Of a stretch of DNA of 64,000 nt, positions 20,833 through 31,507 are shown piece after piece. A model generated the notes under the pieces. The model worked only from the letters and a program-made list of their open reading frames with translations. It had not been told where the DNA came from and did no database searches. Every line of letters starts with the position of its first letter. The first letter of the stretch is position 1. Origin of the DNA: Patiria miniata (taxonomy: Eukaryota; Echinodermata; Asteroidea; Valvatida; Asterinidae); the NCBI RefSeq assembly GCF_015706575.1, contig NW_024037070.1:4645874-4709873 (forward strand), read 5' to 3'. Both the position numbers and the translations under genes were made by a program.

Positions 20833-23800
20833 ATGTCGAGGAGACGAAGGTATGATATGTCTAATTTTGCCCAGAAACACTATTTTTAATTATTTTTTCC
20901 CTCTTTACATGTTTGTTCATGTTTGTTGGCTACGTTCGACCGCCACTTTTGCGACTTGACCAAAACTTTGACGTCCGTAGCAATGTCCATCATGTCCATT
21001 TTTCAAACCAAAATTCTGTCATTTTTGTCACCGATATTTAGCCAACGATTACAGACCAGGCAGGAGTGCCTACCGCCTGGCCAGGATAGTGAAGAAGAAT
21101 TCACCATTTGCACAAGAAAGAGGAAAATTCGGGAAGATGATTCGGTAAGTTCGTGTAATTTTGTTTAGTCCACGTACACCGTACACGTACATGTACGTAC
21201 CGGTGTTTTTGTACGCAGTGAACACGAACGTAAAATCGAACATAACATTATTGATTTCCCGGGGATCATGGGTCTTCGTGAAAACTTCAAAGGTCACTTA
21301 AGTTTAAGCCACAATTTTCCCCCTTTTCAGTGAAAATATTTCACATTTTCCAACAGGATGAAGAGCTGCATTCTGCTGAAATCCAAAGAAGGAGGCAACA
21401 GTTCCAAATTCAAGTGAGTTTTTGTGCAGTTTTGGAGATGGTTATCGTTTTATTGTTGGGTGCCGGCTTTTCGCGCCGGTGTGTTGTTTGAGGCGGTCTC
21501 CTGCAATTTCGCGGGTTAGTTAGGATCCCTTTGCCCTTGACATGGGTTGTGTACTTTCTGTTCAACCTGTGGCTGGGTGGTTCTCGGCAATCATTGGTTA
21601 ATTCGTGTCACACGCAAATAGGTGCAAATTTATTACACAGCGTGAAAATAAAATGTCTATTCCTTTTGATTTGCTACACACTCAGACAATGTTTGTGTTA
21701 AAATTGTTCTGCTGATTTTAAATTTTTAACAAAGTTAACTTTGTTTACATTTTTATTTGGATAATATTTTTTGGAGCATTTTTTTTTTTCAAATGAAATG
21801 CATTGTCCATTTTCAAAAATATAATTAAGAAAATAAAATGTGTGGATTTGATCATAGGTGTATACACCAAGTACATTTTTGTTTTATAAATTGTATACTT
21901 TGCTATAAAATGGGGGGGGGGGGGTTGTAGATCATTATTTAAAGTAGATGTGATTCCCATCATTGAATGAATCTGTCATTCTCATCACATCAGTCATTTT
22001 ATGTTACATGGCCAACAACTGTCGACACGATGCCCGTTGGATTAGGAAAATTGAATTTAGTGGATCTAAACCACAATATTATCTACGCAGTGGCTATTGT
22101 TACGGCAGCCGTAACGCATTTCCCATTTTCTATCGTTACGGTAGTACTGCAACTTTTATAAAAACATGAGAGGAAAATATAAATAAGAAGGAAAAAAGTG
22201 AATTTGAACGTTATAAAATTCGGACTTTATTTCCCTTTTAAAAAAAACCCTCCAAAGCCTAAGGTTAGAAAAGGAAAAAAAATTGAGTGCAAAACTGAGA
22301 TGCGAACCCGCAACCTCGCGGTGCAAAATCCTACCCGCTATCGACTGAGCTGTCGCACTGTTCACCAAAACACGGGAAAACAAATAATTATATACCTGCG
22401 TGCGTATCAAAAAAGAATCGTTGAGGGCGCTAAAGAACGAATGCCGTAACGATAGCCACTTCGTATTATCTAACATCGCCAGGTTGGATAGGAATTTTTT
22501 TTACACAAATTCCATTTTTCAGTGAAATCAAGTATGCGAGATATGGACTTTACACTACAAAATACCACTTTACACTGAAAATTGTAATTTCAACTGGGGT
22601 TATGAGAAAATTGACAAGGGTATAATCAGTAAATTTTAATAAAATCTCAACACCAAATTGATCTTCCAATATAGACTGTAATCACAATGAGCAGTCTAGA
22701 CTATCTACAGAGCAATACTTCCGAGGGTAGCCAATTATTAGCTGATGAGTACAAAAAAATGGCGTGGATAATTTATTGACTTTATGATGAAAACTAGTGA
22801 GTGTCTTAATTAATACTTAAATGATTTTGGCATAAGATAGATTCATGTTTAAGCAAAAAGCTTAAGCCAGATTCTTGACTTTATTGACTTTTGCCTTTTA
22901 AAAAAATGACACGGTTGACGGAAACGGTAGTAAAATGGGAACTTAAGTAATATCCGACTTTGGTCATTATTATTCAGTGCTACAACCCCAACTGGAATTC
23001 CTCTGAAACCACTCACACTTCCCCTGCTTTCATTGTCTGTAGATGACCAGTGAGCATGAAAAAGCTTTTATGTCTACAATTCCCCCCCCCCCAACAATCC
23101 TTCACTGTTAAGCCCTCATTTGCAATTGTTCCTAATGTGGCATGACTGGACATGCCCCATTCAACCTGAAAAGGAAGTGGTCACAAATCGGGCATTGTGT
23201 GTTTGCTTGAAGGTTGACCTTTGAACTCTTGGTGGTGGGTTCTTGGTTGGTTCTACTCCTAAATACTCCGCGTGGGAGTTTATACAGGAGGCCAGAAACA
23301 CCGAGGCAAAGCCCTTCTCTTAGCGACAAGTGTCACTGGGTTCTTTGACATGCATTGCAATACGCAACACACGGGACCTACGGCTTTACGTCCCATCCAA
23401 AGGACGAAGCAATAATGGTTAAGTGCCTTGCTTAAGGGCACAAGTGTCCGGGCCTGGGCTCGAACCCACGCTACTGTTGCCTCTGAAACACCAGAGCACG
23501 AGTCCGGTGCTCTTAACCACTAGGCCATGACACTCCACTATTCCAGGCAACCCCCCCCCCCCCCCCGAACACCCCTTCACTGGGATATGAAAAGTTTGCT
23601 ACATTTATGCCTTACATAAATGCCAGAGTTGTCAGTGCGTTACAAGTAAAGTTGTGTTGTAATACCAACAAAATAGTGTCCCCAAAAACCTTTTCCTCAG
23701 TTTATTTTCCTCATAAAAATTGGAAATTGTCAAAACCATTTTCTGGCTTGTTTAACCTCAACTTATTTCAACATTTAACAATCTGTGTAGTCTTCATTCA

Positions 23801-26800
23801 AAAGTGATTTTTTTTTTCTCCCCCTAGAATTGCTGGGTTCCAATTTCGGAGTCGAGTGCCATTGAGACGTCGTCGCTCATACCCACCCCGCACCAGGAGC
23901 CCACGACCCCGTCCGAGCAACTCCTAGAGTCCGGGTCCAAGTTCCGCTTCCGCAACCTTTTCCCCACCCCGCTTGCTGACAGACGGTCCCCCTTGCCCAT
24001 TCTGAACTGGGCCGACTCGGCCGAGGTGTGGCGGGTCATGCTCGAGAAAGAGAACAACTATGTACACAACACCAGGGTGTTGGACAGACATCCTAGCTTA
24101 GAGCCCCGGATGAGGACCATTCTTCTGGACTGGTTGATTGAAGTGAGTAGAAGCCAGCAATTCCTGACCGTAATTTCCCAGGTTGCCCCGCTCGCAGCGA
24201 GCGAGGCCGGAAATATCAGGGTGTGCTACCCGCAGATGACGGCCTGAACCCGTCTGGCATCGAGGTTTGTGGAAAACAATCCCATGCCTGGGTTCGGTCA
24301 GTGTCAAAATAATCCTGGCACAAACTGGTTAAGACTTGTGATGGACTTCACTACAGAACAGGCATAAATCTGCCTAAACGCATTTTCGTCTGCCATGATA
24401 AATTTGTTTCATACAGCGTAATTTATTACAGAGGCAAAATTAATGCCGCACTACAACGCCGCAAAGGAGTATGTGATTTTACACTGGTACTCATTTCGAG
24501 TTGACATTGCTTCCCTGCAGGTCTGTGAAGTTTACCGGTTACACAGGGAGACGTTTTACCTTGCCGCCGACTTTGTAGATAGATATTTGTCGAAAGCCAG
24601 CAACCTACCAAAGACCAAGCTGCAGCTTATAGGAATAACGGCGTTGTTCATCGCAGCCAAACTAGAAGTAAGTCACGAAAATCGTGTGCGGAAACCCATA
24701 GCAGTAGGTGTTTTGTGAAACACACGAGAATGCTTTTATAAAGGACAAACCAACAAAGAGCTGTGCCCTTAAAGCCAGAGTCCATCATTTGCAGCTATCC
24801 AAAAAGTAACTGGCGTAATTAGTGTTGAAAAACATTCTTGCTTGAAAGATAGTAAGGGGACTAAACTCCCTGTGAAATTATTCTTTCTGGCAAGCTGTCA
24901 TTTTGAAGAAATCAACGAAAGAAGGCCTTTCCAACCGTGCGTCTTAAGACGCACCGTTGGAAATTTCCATTAGTAGTTCATTTTTTTAGCGTGGACACAA
25001 CGCACACATGGTTGCTATAATTCGTTGGATCAGTGCGCGACATCGCGTAGCTGCAATCGGCTATTGAGAACGTGTCTCGGACGCTGAATTAAGGCCCAAT
25101 TCAAAACATGATTCAGCAGCTTTTGATTTGAAAACGAGATCCTAGAATGTTGTTTTTCTCGAAATATACAGCTGAAACTGAGCTGAAACTTCATCAGGTT
25201 AGTTGTTTAGCACACTTCTTTAGATTTTGAGCACTTTTGTTGCTTCAAACGAACAAAATGCACAAATTACAAATGATGGACTATACCTTTAAAACTGCCC
25301 AAAAAATTGCCCTTTGTTGTAGATTTTTTTTGCCTATAGTCCGTGCAGAATTCTGTTCATCATCTGCTTGCGAAACACTCCAGAATATCGCAGAAAACAC
25401 ACTATTTTATCTGCTGCTTTGTTCACAATGATGAAAGTTGGGCAGATTTCTCTTAGGCCAAAAAAAAAAGTCTCCGGTTTCTGGTATGCGCGCGCGTCGT
25501 CGTAGCCATGCGCGTCGGCAAAATGAAAAAGTTTTTTTTTCAATGAAAGATGATGTCTCAAAACCGCCAAACTCACTGGTTTAACTGGCATCCTGCTGCT
25601 GCACAATTTTAACGTGTTTTTAGATGGGGTTATGATCGAGAATAAGCTTTATGTGGCCTCTCTGGACTCCCATATATTTGCACTAAGTTTAGTCGGGCAC
25701 CATTTGCAGTCATCAGCCGACATTTGTAGCAAAAAAGTCAGGTAAAAAAAAAAAAAAAGCCGTGTCGCCGCACCACTTTTTGGGCAAGCTCCATACCAGA
25801 AACCGGAGACTTTTTTTTTTTTTGGCTTTAACGGCAAATTTTTTCTTTAAAAAAAATTTCTTATCATTCCAAAAGGTTTTACAAAGATCTGCATGTTCCA
25901 CAAAATTCTCATACTCCAAAAGCTTTAGCAATTGTCTCCTTAGAAATGTTATGTTAATTTAGCATCAAGGCCCGGGCACCCTATTTTGTTGCAATCCGTC
26001 ATCTTTTATTTTCCCCCGAAACAGGAAATTTATCCACCAAAGCTTGCCGAGTTTGCCTACGTCACAGACGGCGCCAGCTCAGAGCAAGAAATCCTCGACC
26101 AAGAACTGGTCATGCTAAAGGTAAGAAAAAAACTCCATCATTTATCTCAAAATTTTAAGGCTGATCAGACATGTTTCACACCATTAGCTTTGAATCCCAG
26201 AACGACATAAAGGATTGAGTTTTCAGTCCCTACCTAAGGCTACCTGGTTTCCCTATATTCCCCAGAATGTCTCAAATCATCTTACAATTCTTATTTCTTG
26301 AACCTTAAATTATAAATACAATCACATAAAAGTGCTTACAGCTTTTAGTGTAGGTTACAAACTCTGTGTATATAGGCCTCTTCAAACGCCCCGTGAAAGC
26401 AAATGCGAATTTGTGAAATTACAGCCAGTTTTCGCTTCACAAATTCACAAAAGGTGAACCCATTTCAACTCTGGCGAATATTCATAGCGAATGTTCCATG
26501 ATATCAAAAGTCGATTCCCATGAAGTAGAACCAGCCTTATCGATGGTGAGTCATAAAAAATGTTACCTCTATCCATGGACACTTCTGTGCAGATGTGTAA
26601 CATTGAAGGTTTGTTATTTAAATTGAAAATTGATAGCGTGCACTGTGTTCAGTAGATCTATCTCATAGGACGCCATCTTCGTAGGAAAAATACAGCTGCG
26701 TGTTCAACGCCATCATGTGCGTGTGCGCGCAGTGTGCTCACAGTGTGCAAAATAAACATGCACGTGAGTTGCTGGAAATTATTTCTTTGAAATACGACGC

Positions 26801-29800
26801 AGCCGATGCGATTCACGAAAATTTGATGCCCAAAATGTCGATGCACATGGCAATCTGTAGGTCGTAACGCCAATTGAGAGAGACCCATTGCACATGCAAA
26901 CCAGTTAGCATGTGCAAAATGTCCTTCATTGTCGTTCACTGACTTCTAATGCTGAGTACGCTTCAAAAGTTCGGAATTTTTATTGTATGATTCTGTAAAT
27001 TTCGAAGAATTTTGTCACCGACTGATTGAAGTTGTAATTGTTCACATCCCTTTGCAGGTATTGAAGTGGGATCTCTCGCCAGTAACGGTCAACACATGGT
27101 TGAATATCTACCTTCAGCTCAGTCGACGTAGTCACACGACCCGCAGCAACCACAACTTCCTACTACCGGAGTACTCAGGACACCAGTTTGTGCAAGTAGC
27201 TCAGGTGGGTGGTAGATAGATGGGAAAAGATTCACAATCAGCCTCTTGAGATATGACAAACACAATGGGCCTTAATCACGAGTTGGCCATTTTTGTTGAG
27301 TTCCCTGACTGTATTTCATTAATTGTTAACTGTTGAATTGGATGGCGCCAAACTATTTATGCAGGCACTGTCATTTTTTTTTTAAATATGGCTTTAAACA
27401 TTAGGGAATGTTTAATTACATATTTAAAATTATTTATTGAGGCAGACTGGAATTGATTATGAATTAAATTGCTCTCTTTTCTCTTCGCAAGTTAAAAAAA
27501 ATTAAGATTTTACCTAACTTTCAATTCAATATGGCCGACTCGTGAATAGGCCCATAGGAGGCATTGTGTGGCGTGTAAAATTACAAGTTGTGATCTCATG
27601 ACAACAATTTGGGTGGGTTGAAAAATGTTGACATCATAGAGTACTAGACCTGTGCGAGTAGTGGATTTTTCTACTCGAGTACTCGCAAAGAAATTACTTG
27701 CGAGTAGTCGAGTACTCCTAAGTAGTTAACCAAATTCCCATAAAAGCAGACAAATGACATATACATTTGTGTGACGGGAAATAACTACAAGCCCATAGCG
27801 TGCATGTCGCACCGCATTCTTCAGCACTGAGTTATCCTTACTGTGCGACGTTTTGAGTCATTTACATTTTTGACGAATGGGATCCTAGGGAGAGAGAGGT
27901 GGAGGGAGTGATTCCCTGTTTGCAGGGGACGTATTGAGCTATGAACCATAAACCCTAAATTGCTACTCGCGAGTACCTGCTTTATCTCGCCAAGACAAGT
28001 ACTCGAGTAGATGAAAAACTATGAGTAGAACAACGAGTAGCATAAACTACTCGCAAGTACTCAAGCAATCGAGTTACTCGCCCAGCAGTACAGGGTACAA
28101 CAGGGCTCTCTCAATGACCAAGCTGACCCGGCATACATCTGGGTACCGGAAAGTCAGCGTCGCCATTGTAGTAGGCAAAGATCATATAGTGCCACATGCA
28201 GTAGTAGGCAAACCTCCAAAGCTGTGGTGGATGGCAAATAACTGAGAAAACGTGGAGCCAATACCCAGGGCTGGGTCGGCACGATTATGACAATGTTACA
28301 CGGCACAGCTAGTGACCATTATGCCATTTTGATACAGAATTTGAAATTACGTGCGAAAATAGGCCCTATTGTCTGATTTACAATGCACGACGTGGTTGCT
28401 AACCAAATGCTTGCCTACTGCAATGGTGACCGATCACGGTGAGACCAAATGGTCATGTGGTACTTTGATGTCATACGATCGGACTCTACATGAAATCAAA
28501 ACCATGAGAAAGATACTTGGATAGCTGCGTTGCCTATTCGCTCTTTTCACACTCCGCCATTGGGCATGCACAGCCTCGATCTGGCAACTTTACACAATAA
28601 AAATAGCCGGTTCAGTGATCTGAACCCCGACACGGGAATCACTGAACCGGCTGTATTTATTGTGTAAGGTTGCCAGATCGAGGCTGTGCATGCCCATGGC
28701 GGAAGTGTGAAAAGAGCGAATTGGCAACTTCTAGGGCATGACGTCACAGATGACATGGTCTATATGACTAAATGTTACTCACTCTGAAATGTTATCAAAA
28801 TCAAGCTTTCTCAAATCCCTGAGCACTTTAAGGTTTTCTAACGTCTTTTTTTTTTATTATTCCACAGCTTCTAGATTTGTGTATATTAGACCTAGGATGT
28901 CTCCAGTTTGACTACAGCATCGTAGCTGCATCAGCGTTGTATCATATGATGTCTCAAGAACTAGCGTTGGAAGTGACAGGTATTAAAGGACATTACTGTT
29001 AAAAAAGGCTACCCTTAATGTGTATTTATGCGGATACTGCCAGTTTTGGCGCACAAGGCGCTACATCATTATTACCCTGCTCATTGGGCCAATGCAAACA
29101 TTCCAAAGTCAAACTCAGCTCCCTGGGGAATATACAGCTCGATGCTGCCCATTTTGGCACAAAGCAGCTGAAATCAACCACGGTTAACCATCTCTGCCCT
29201 CACAGGTACCCAATTTACTCCTGGGTGGGGAGAAGCAATGAGTAACAAAGTGCCTTGCCCAGGGCGCACGCACCACAGCCCCAGGCTGGACTCGAACCCA
29301 CAACCTGCAGAATAACCCGCAGACCACAAATTCCATGCTCCAGAACAGAGTAAAAAAGTAAAAGTTAAGGGGACGAACCTGCGCTCACAGGAACGGAGTG
29401 CCCATCTCTCTTTCGAAGCAGTTAAACCAGACTCAATGCTGCTGCTGTGGGGGGATCACCACACCTCCACAGCGAGTAATTACCTTCCCAGCATTGAATA
29501 TTGCCGGTACCCATTCAACACCTGGGTTGAGAGGAGTAATTGAGGTAAAGCGCCTCACTCAAGGGCACAACACGCACGGCCACAGCAGGGCTTGAACCCA
29601 CAATCCCACGGTCATTGAACTTGTGCTCAACCGCTAGACCACACTTGGGCTCGAGGCCACGCCCCTCCCCCCCCCCCCCCATTATTTTTCTGGTCTCGGA
29701 TAATGACCACTATTCCCTGGAAGCACAATATGCATCTCAGATCCTCTCTTGTCATCAATTCTGTTCTGTTCTGTTTTAAAGTTTTATTTTTGAACTTGAT

Positions 29801-31507
29801 ATTTTCCAGGTCTCAAGTGGGACGACATTGCTGCCTGTGTTCACTGGATGTCGGCGTTTGCAATAACGATACGGGAGGCGGGGCTTGTGGAGTTGAAGGG
29901 ATTCCGAAATATCTACGCTGACGAGGCCCACAATATCCAAACACATGCCAATCAACTTAGCAGCCTGGTGAGCTGTTTTATTTGATTTTTTTTTTTTTTT
30001 TTTTAAGGGATTGTTTGCATCCGTCCAGCACCCAATTTCAGCGCTGCAACGCGTCGCAACTCGAGTTACGACGTGTAACACATCGTATCATCCATTTCAA
30101 GAAGGTTGGGATGTGTTGAAAGCGTCGTAAGTTCCTTGACAATGGCTTAAAATATGTCGCAAGTTACGACGTGTCTAGTGGTCATCGGAAAATAAGAAGA
30201 GTCTCTTTCTTAGCCAGTTCAATGCCATAAACATTACATTAACGAGATCATAATACCGAGGCAATGTGTGTAAAGTTGTAAAAAGAAAATTCATAGAATA
30301 ATTATGAATTAGACTGGAATATTGCCGTAAAAATTTCAAAGTAGCTATATAGTCCACTGAGAGCTTGTTTTCCTTCAAAATTTCATCGCACGACCGCCAT
30401 TTTGTTTGACCTTTTAACAAATTTCGAGCTGAGATCCGACGACTCTTTGTTGAATATCAGACGACTATTTACTGTACACTGACTAAATACATAAATATTC
30501 ACTGAGTTGTGTTATAAATACACATACGACGCGTCGCACTTACGACGTGTTTTGTGGAATTGATCGCACGATCGCAGCGAGAGTTTGATGAAATCGGGTG
30601 CAGGTAACCATGTCCAAACTCAAGAAGACACCATGTCACCAAGCATTTACTGCTTCACGTCGTGATTATTTTTGCCGAAAATTTTGGTTTTTTGCCAAAG
30701 GCAAAATTTTTCAGCCAACTTCTTCAGCAAGAGTAATTTCAACAGTATTTGTACAATATTGCTTGCCGAAACCTCATTATTTATATACTCTGAGGTGTGC
30801 ACTGGAGCGTAAATGGTTGTTAATAGGCCGTGCACAACAGCCAGTTCAAGAGCAGCACACAGTCCGCCTCCACAGACTTCACGGACTTTGTGTGTGTGTG
30901 TACAATACAAAAGGCACGAGGGATTAGTGTGTTTAGACGTCACCCGGAGGCAAGTCAAGGCAATCTTGACATTTTGGCCCATCAGCTGTGCCTGTGTATT
31001 AAAACAGCCAGTGCGTGTTATCACATCTTTCGATGCACACTGGTAAGGGGCATCCAGTCCACACTGGATGACGTGTATACCTGCAAAGGTTTTGTGGTAT
31101 TCGGAACGAATGACGGATAAACACGCAGGGAACACGGCCGGAAATATCTGTCAGCGACCCGCTCGCAGCGAGCGAGGCCGGAAATATGAGTGTGCTGCCC
31201 GAGGGTGATGGCTTCAACCCGCCTGGCATGAGGTCGAGCGAAAAGTAATCCTGCGCCTCGTTCTGTTTTTGTCAAAATAATCCCGGCTTGAACTGGTTAA
31301 TAGTAAAAAGCAAAACAAAAATTCTTTTGAACTACTCCTGAAACAGTTTGATGACCGTTATTTTCAATTTCCCACCCACAGGACAAAGCTTTGGAGAGAC
31401 TACAGGAGATCACGCGGCCCATCGACAGTAGCCCAATCCACATGGCCGGGGTTCTGACCCCTCCCCACAGCCACCACAAAGGTCACGCGCAGAGCATCAG
31501 TCTATGA
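20833..31507 (+). CDS. CCNE: Cyclin E, ten coding exons, complete
   Basis: Coding exons are 20833-20849, 21042-21144, 21357-21413, 23828-24142, 24521-24667, 26025-26120, 27058-27204, 28868-28979, 29810-29967 and 31382-31507; frame holds throughout, giving 425 residues. G1/S cyclin that activates CDK2 in the nucleus. Visible features: RKRK nuclear-localisation-like motif near residue 32; SLIPTP (75-80), matching the N-terminal Fbw7 degron; NWADSAEVW (from 119), matching the cyclin E centrosome-localisation region; cyclin box from about 125 with MRTIL (154-158) as the hydrophobic patch, usually [46 protein letters not shown] in the second fold; and DEDAHNIQTH-like [12 protein letters not shown]. 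The last exon has VLTPPHS (Thr near 410), the C-terminal Fbw7 degron with Ser at +4. Exon 2's acceptor (21041) was chosen because it keeps the acidic, RKRK-containing frame. The first two exons are the least certain part. Confidence 0.95.
22086..22463. mobile_element. MULE-like MITE with 9-bp TSD carrying a tRNA-like segment
   Basis: Inverted repeats of 22 bp (AGTGGCTATTGTTACGGCA at left, two mismatches to the right end) are flanked by a perfect 9-bp direct repeat TATTATCTA (22077-22085 and 22464-22472). A 9-bp duplication is typical of Mutator-like elements. Inside, on the minus strand at about 22298-22366, lies a tRNA-like stretch with A box GCTCAGTCGATAGCG and B box GGTTCGCATC. It sits in the 2.4-kb intron of cyclin E between exons 3 and 4. 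Confidence 0.8.
23371..23540 (-). repeat. tRNA-derived SINE (tRNA-Leu/Ser-like head), copy 1
   Basis: Read on the minus strand it starts TGGAGTGTCATGGCC, with A box TAGTGGTTAAGAGC and B box GGTTCGAGCCC. Its body has TTAAGCAAGGCACTTAACC and GGGACGTAAAGCC. The same head and body order occurs on the plus strand at about 62502-62650. It lies in a cyclin E intron. Confidence 0.75.
24181..24332. repeat. Repeat with GCTCGCAGCGAGCGAGGCCGG start and AACTGGTTAA end, copy 1
   Basis: About 150 bp matching 31147-31302: a CGCTCGCAGCGAGCGAGG palindrome, CCGGAAATAT, a GATGACGGCCTGAACCCG-like part, TCAAAATAATCC and a terminal AACTGGTTAA. It follows cyclin E exon 4 by 40 bp and fills the start of that short intron. 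Confidence 0.65.
24773..25288. mobile_element. TTAA-flanked MITE family C, copy 1
   Basis: Flanked by TTAA at 24769-24772 and 25289-25292. Termini are AGCCAGAGTCCATCATTTG and CAAATGATGGACTATACCT. A central GCGTCTTAAGACGC palindrome lies within CCAAC...GTTGG. The reverse copy is at 51926-52436. It lies in cyclin E intron 5. Confidence 0.85.
25456..25827. mobile_element. PIF/Harbinger-like MITE, copy 2
   Basis: GGCCA...GGCT termini with TTA at 25453-25455 and TTA at 25828-25830. Nearly collinear with the copy at 414-779 across all 372 bp. It lies in cyclin E intron 5, about 170 bp from the family C element. Confidence 0.85.
27267..27553. mobile_element. GGGCCTTATTCACGAGT MITE, copy 1
   Basis: Termini GGGCCTTAATCACGAGTTGG and CGACTCGTGAATAGGCCC are inverted repeats. 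The interior shares TGAATTGGATGGCGCCA and ACTATTTATGCAGGCAC with the copy at 46729-47035. It has no coding capacity. It lies in cyclin E intron 7. Confidence 0.8.
27648..28105. mobile_element. Probable hAT-like element with CTACTCGAGTACTCG arrays
   Basis: Subterminal clusters of CTACTCG/CGAGTAG in both orientations (27653-27726 and 27962-28084) surround an unrelated core. The layout resembles the GACTCGAGTC elements elsewhere in the window. I could not fix the ends or a target duplication. Confidence 0.5.
28529..28728. mobile_element. 200-bp foldback MITE (about 90-bp arms)
   Basis: The left arm starts TTGCCTATTCGCTCTTTTCA and runs through GGGCATGCACAGCCTCGATC and AGCCGGTTCAGTGAT. The right arm is its complement with few changes. 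The loop is about 20 nt. It lies in cyclin E intron 7, about 140 bp before exon 8. Confidence 0.8.
29085..29340 (-). repeat. tRNA-derived SINE, degenerate
   Basis: On the minus strand a B-box-like GGTTCGAGTCCAG is followed by a body containing GGGCAAGGCACTTTGTTACTC and a CCCAGGAGTAAATTGGGTACC segment. It shares its body with the copies at 29480-29655 and 33760-34027. Confidence 0.6.
29480..29655 (-). repeat. tRNA-derived SINE with GGTACC body
   Basis: On the minus strand the head ends in B box GGTTCAAGCCC and an A-box-like CTAGCGGTTGAGCAC. The body contains GAGTGAGGCGCTTTACC and GGGTACCGGC. A C-run at 29667-29681 follows the head side. It lies in cyclin E intron 8, 150 bp before exon 9. Confidence 0.65.
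30655..31025. repeat. CCAGTTCGCGCCGG repeat family, copy a
   Basis: Shares with 45735-46130, 48797-49226 and the split copy at 58422-61350 the segments CAGTCCGCCTCCACAGACTTC, a TG-rich run, GGGATTAGTGTGTTTAGACG, CACCCGGAGGCAAGTC and AACAGCCAGTGCGTGTTATCAC. The right end is truncated relative to the other copies. It has no coding sequence that is conserved between copies. It lies in the last intron of cyclin E. Confidence 0.65.
31147..31302. repeat. CGCTCGCAGCGAGCGAGG repeat, copy 2
   Basis: Matches 24181-24332 nearly end to end, including the terminal AACTGGTTAA, which is also the kind of end seen in the CCAGTTCGCGCCGG family. It may be an end fragment of that larger element. It lies 80 bp before the last cyclin E exon. 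Confidence 0.6.

Noticed and set aside
30647..31135. 162-codon minus-strand frame
   Set aside because: It spans copy a of the CCAGTTCGCGCCGG repeat. The other copies do not keep the frame, so it is not a conserved protein.
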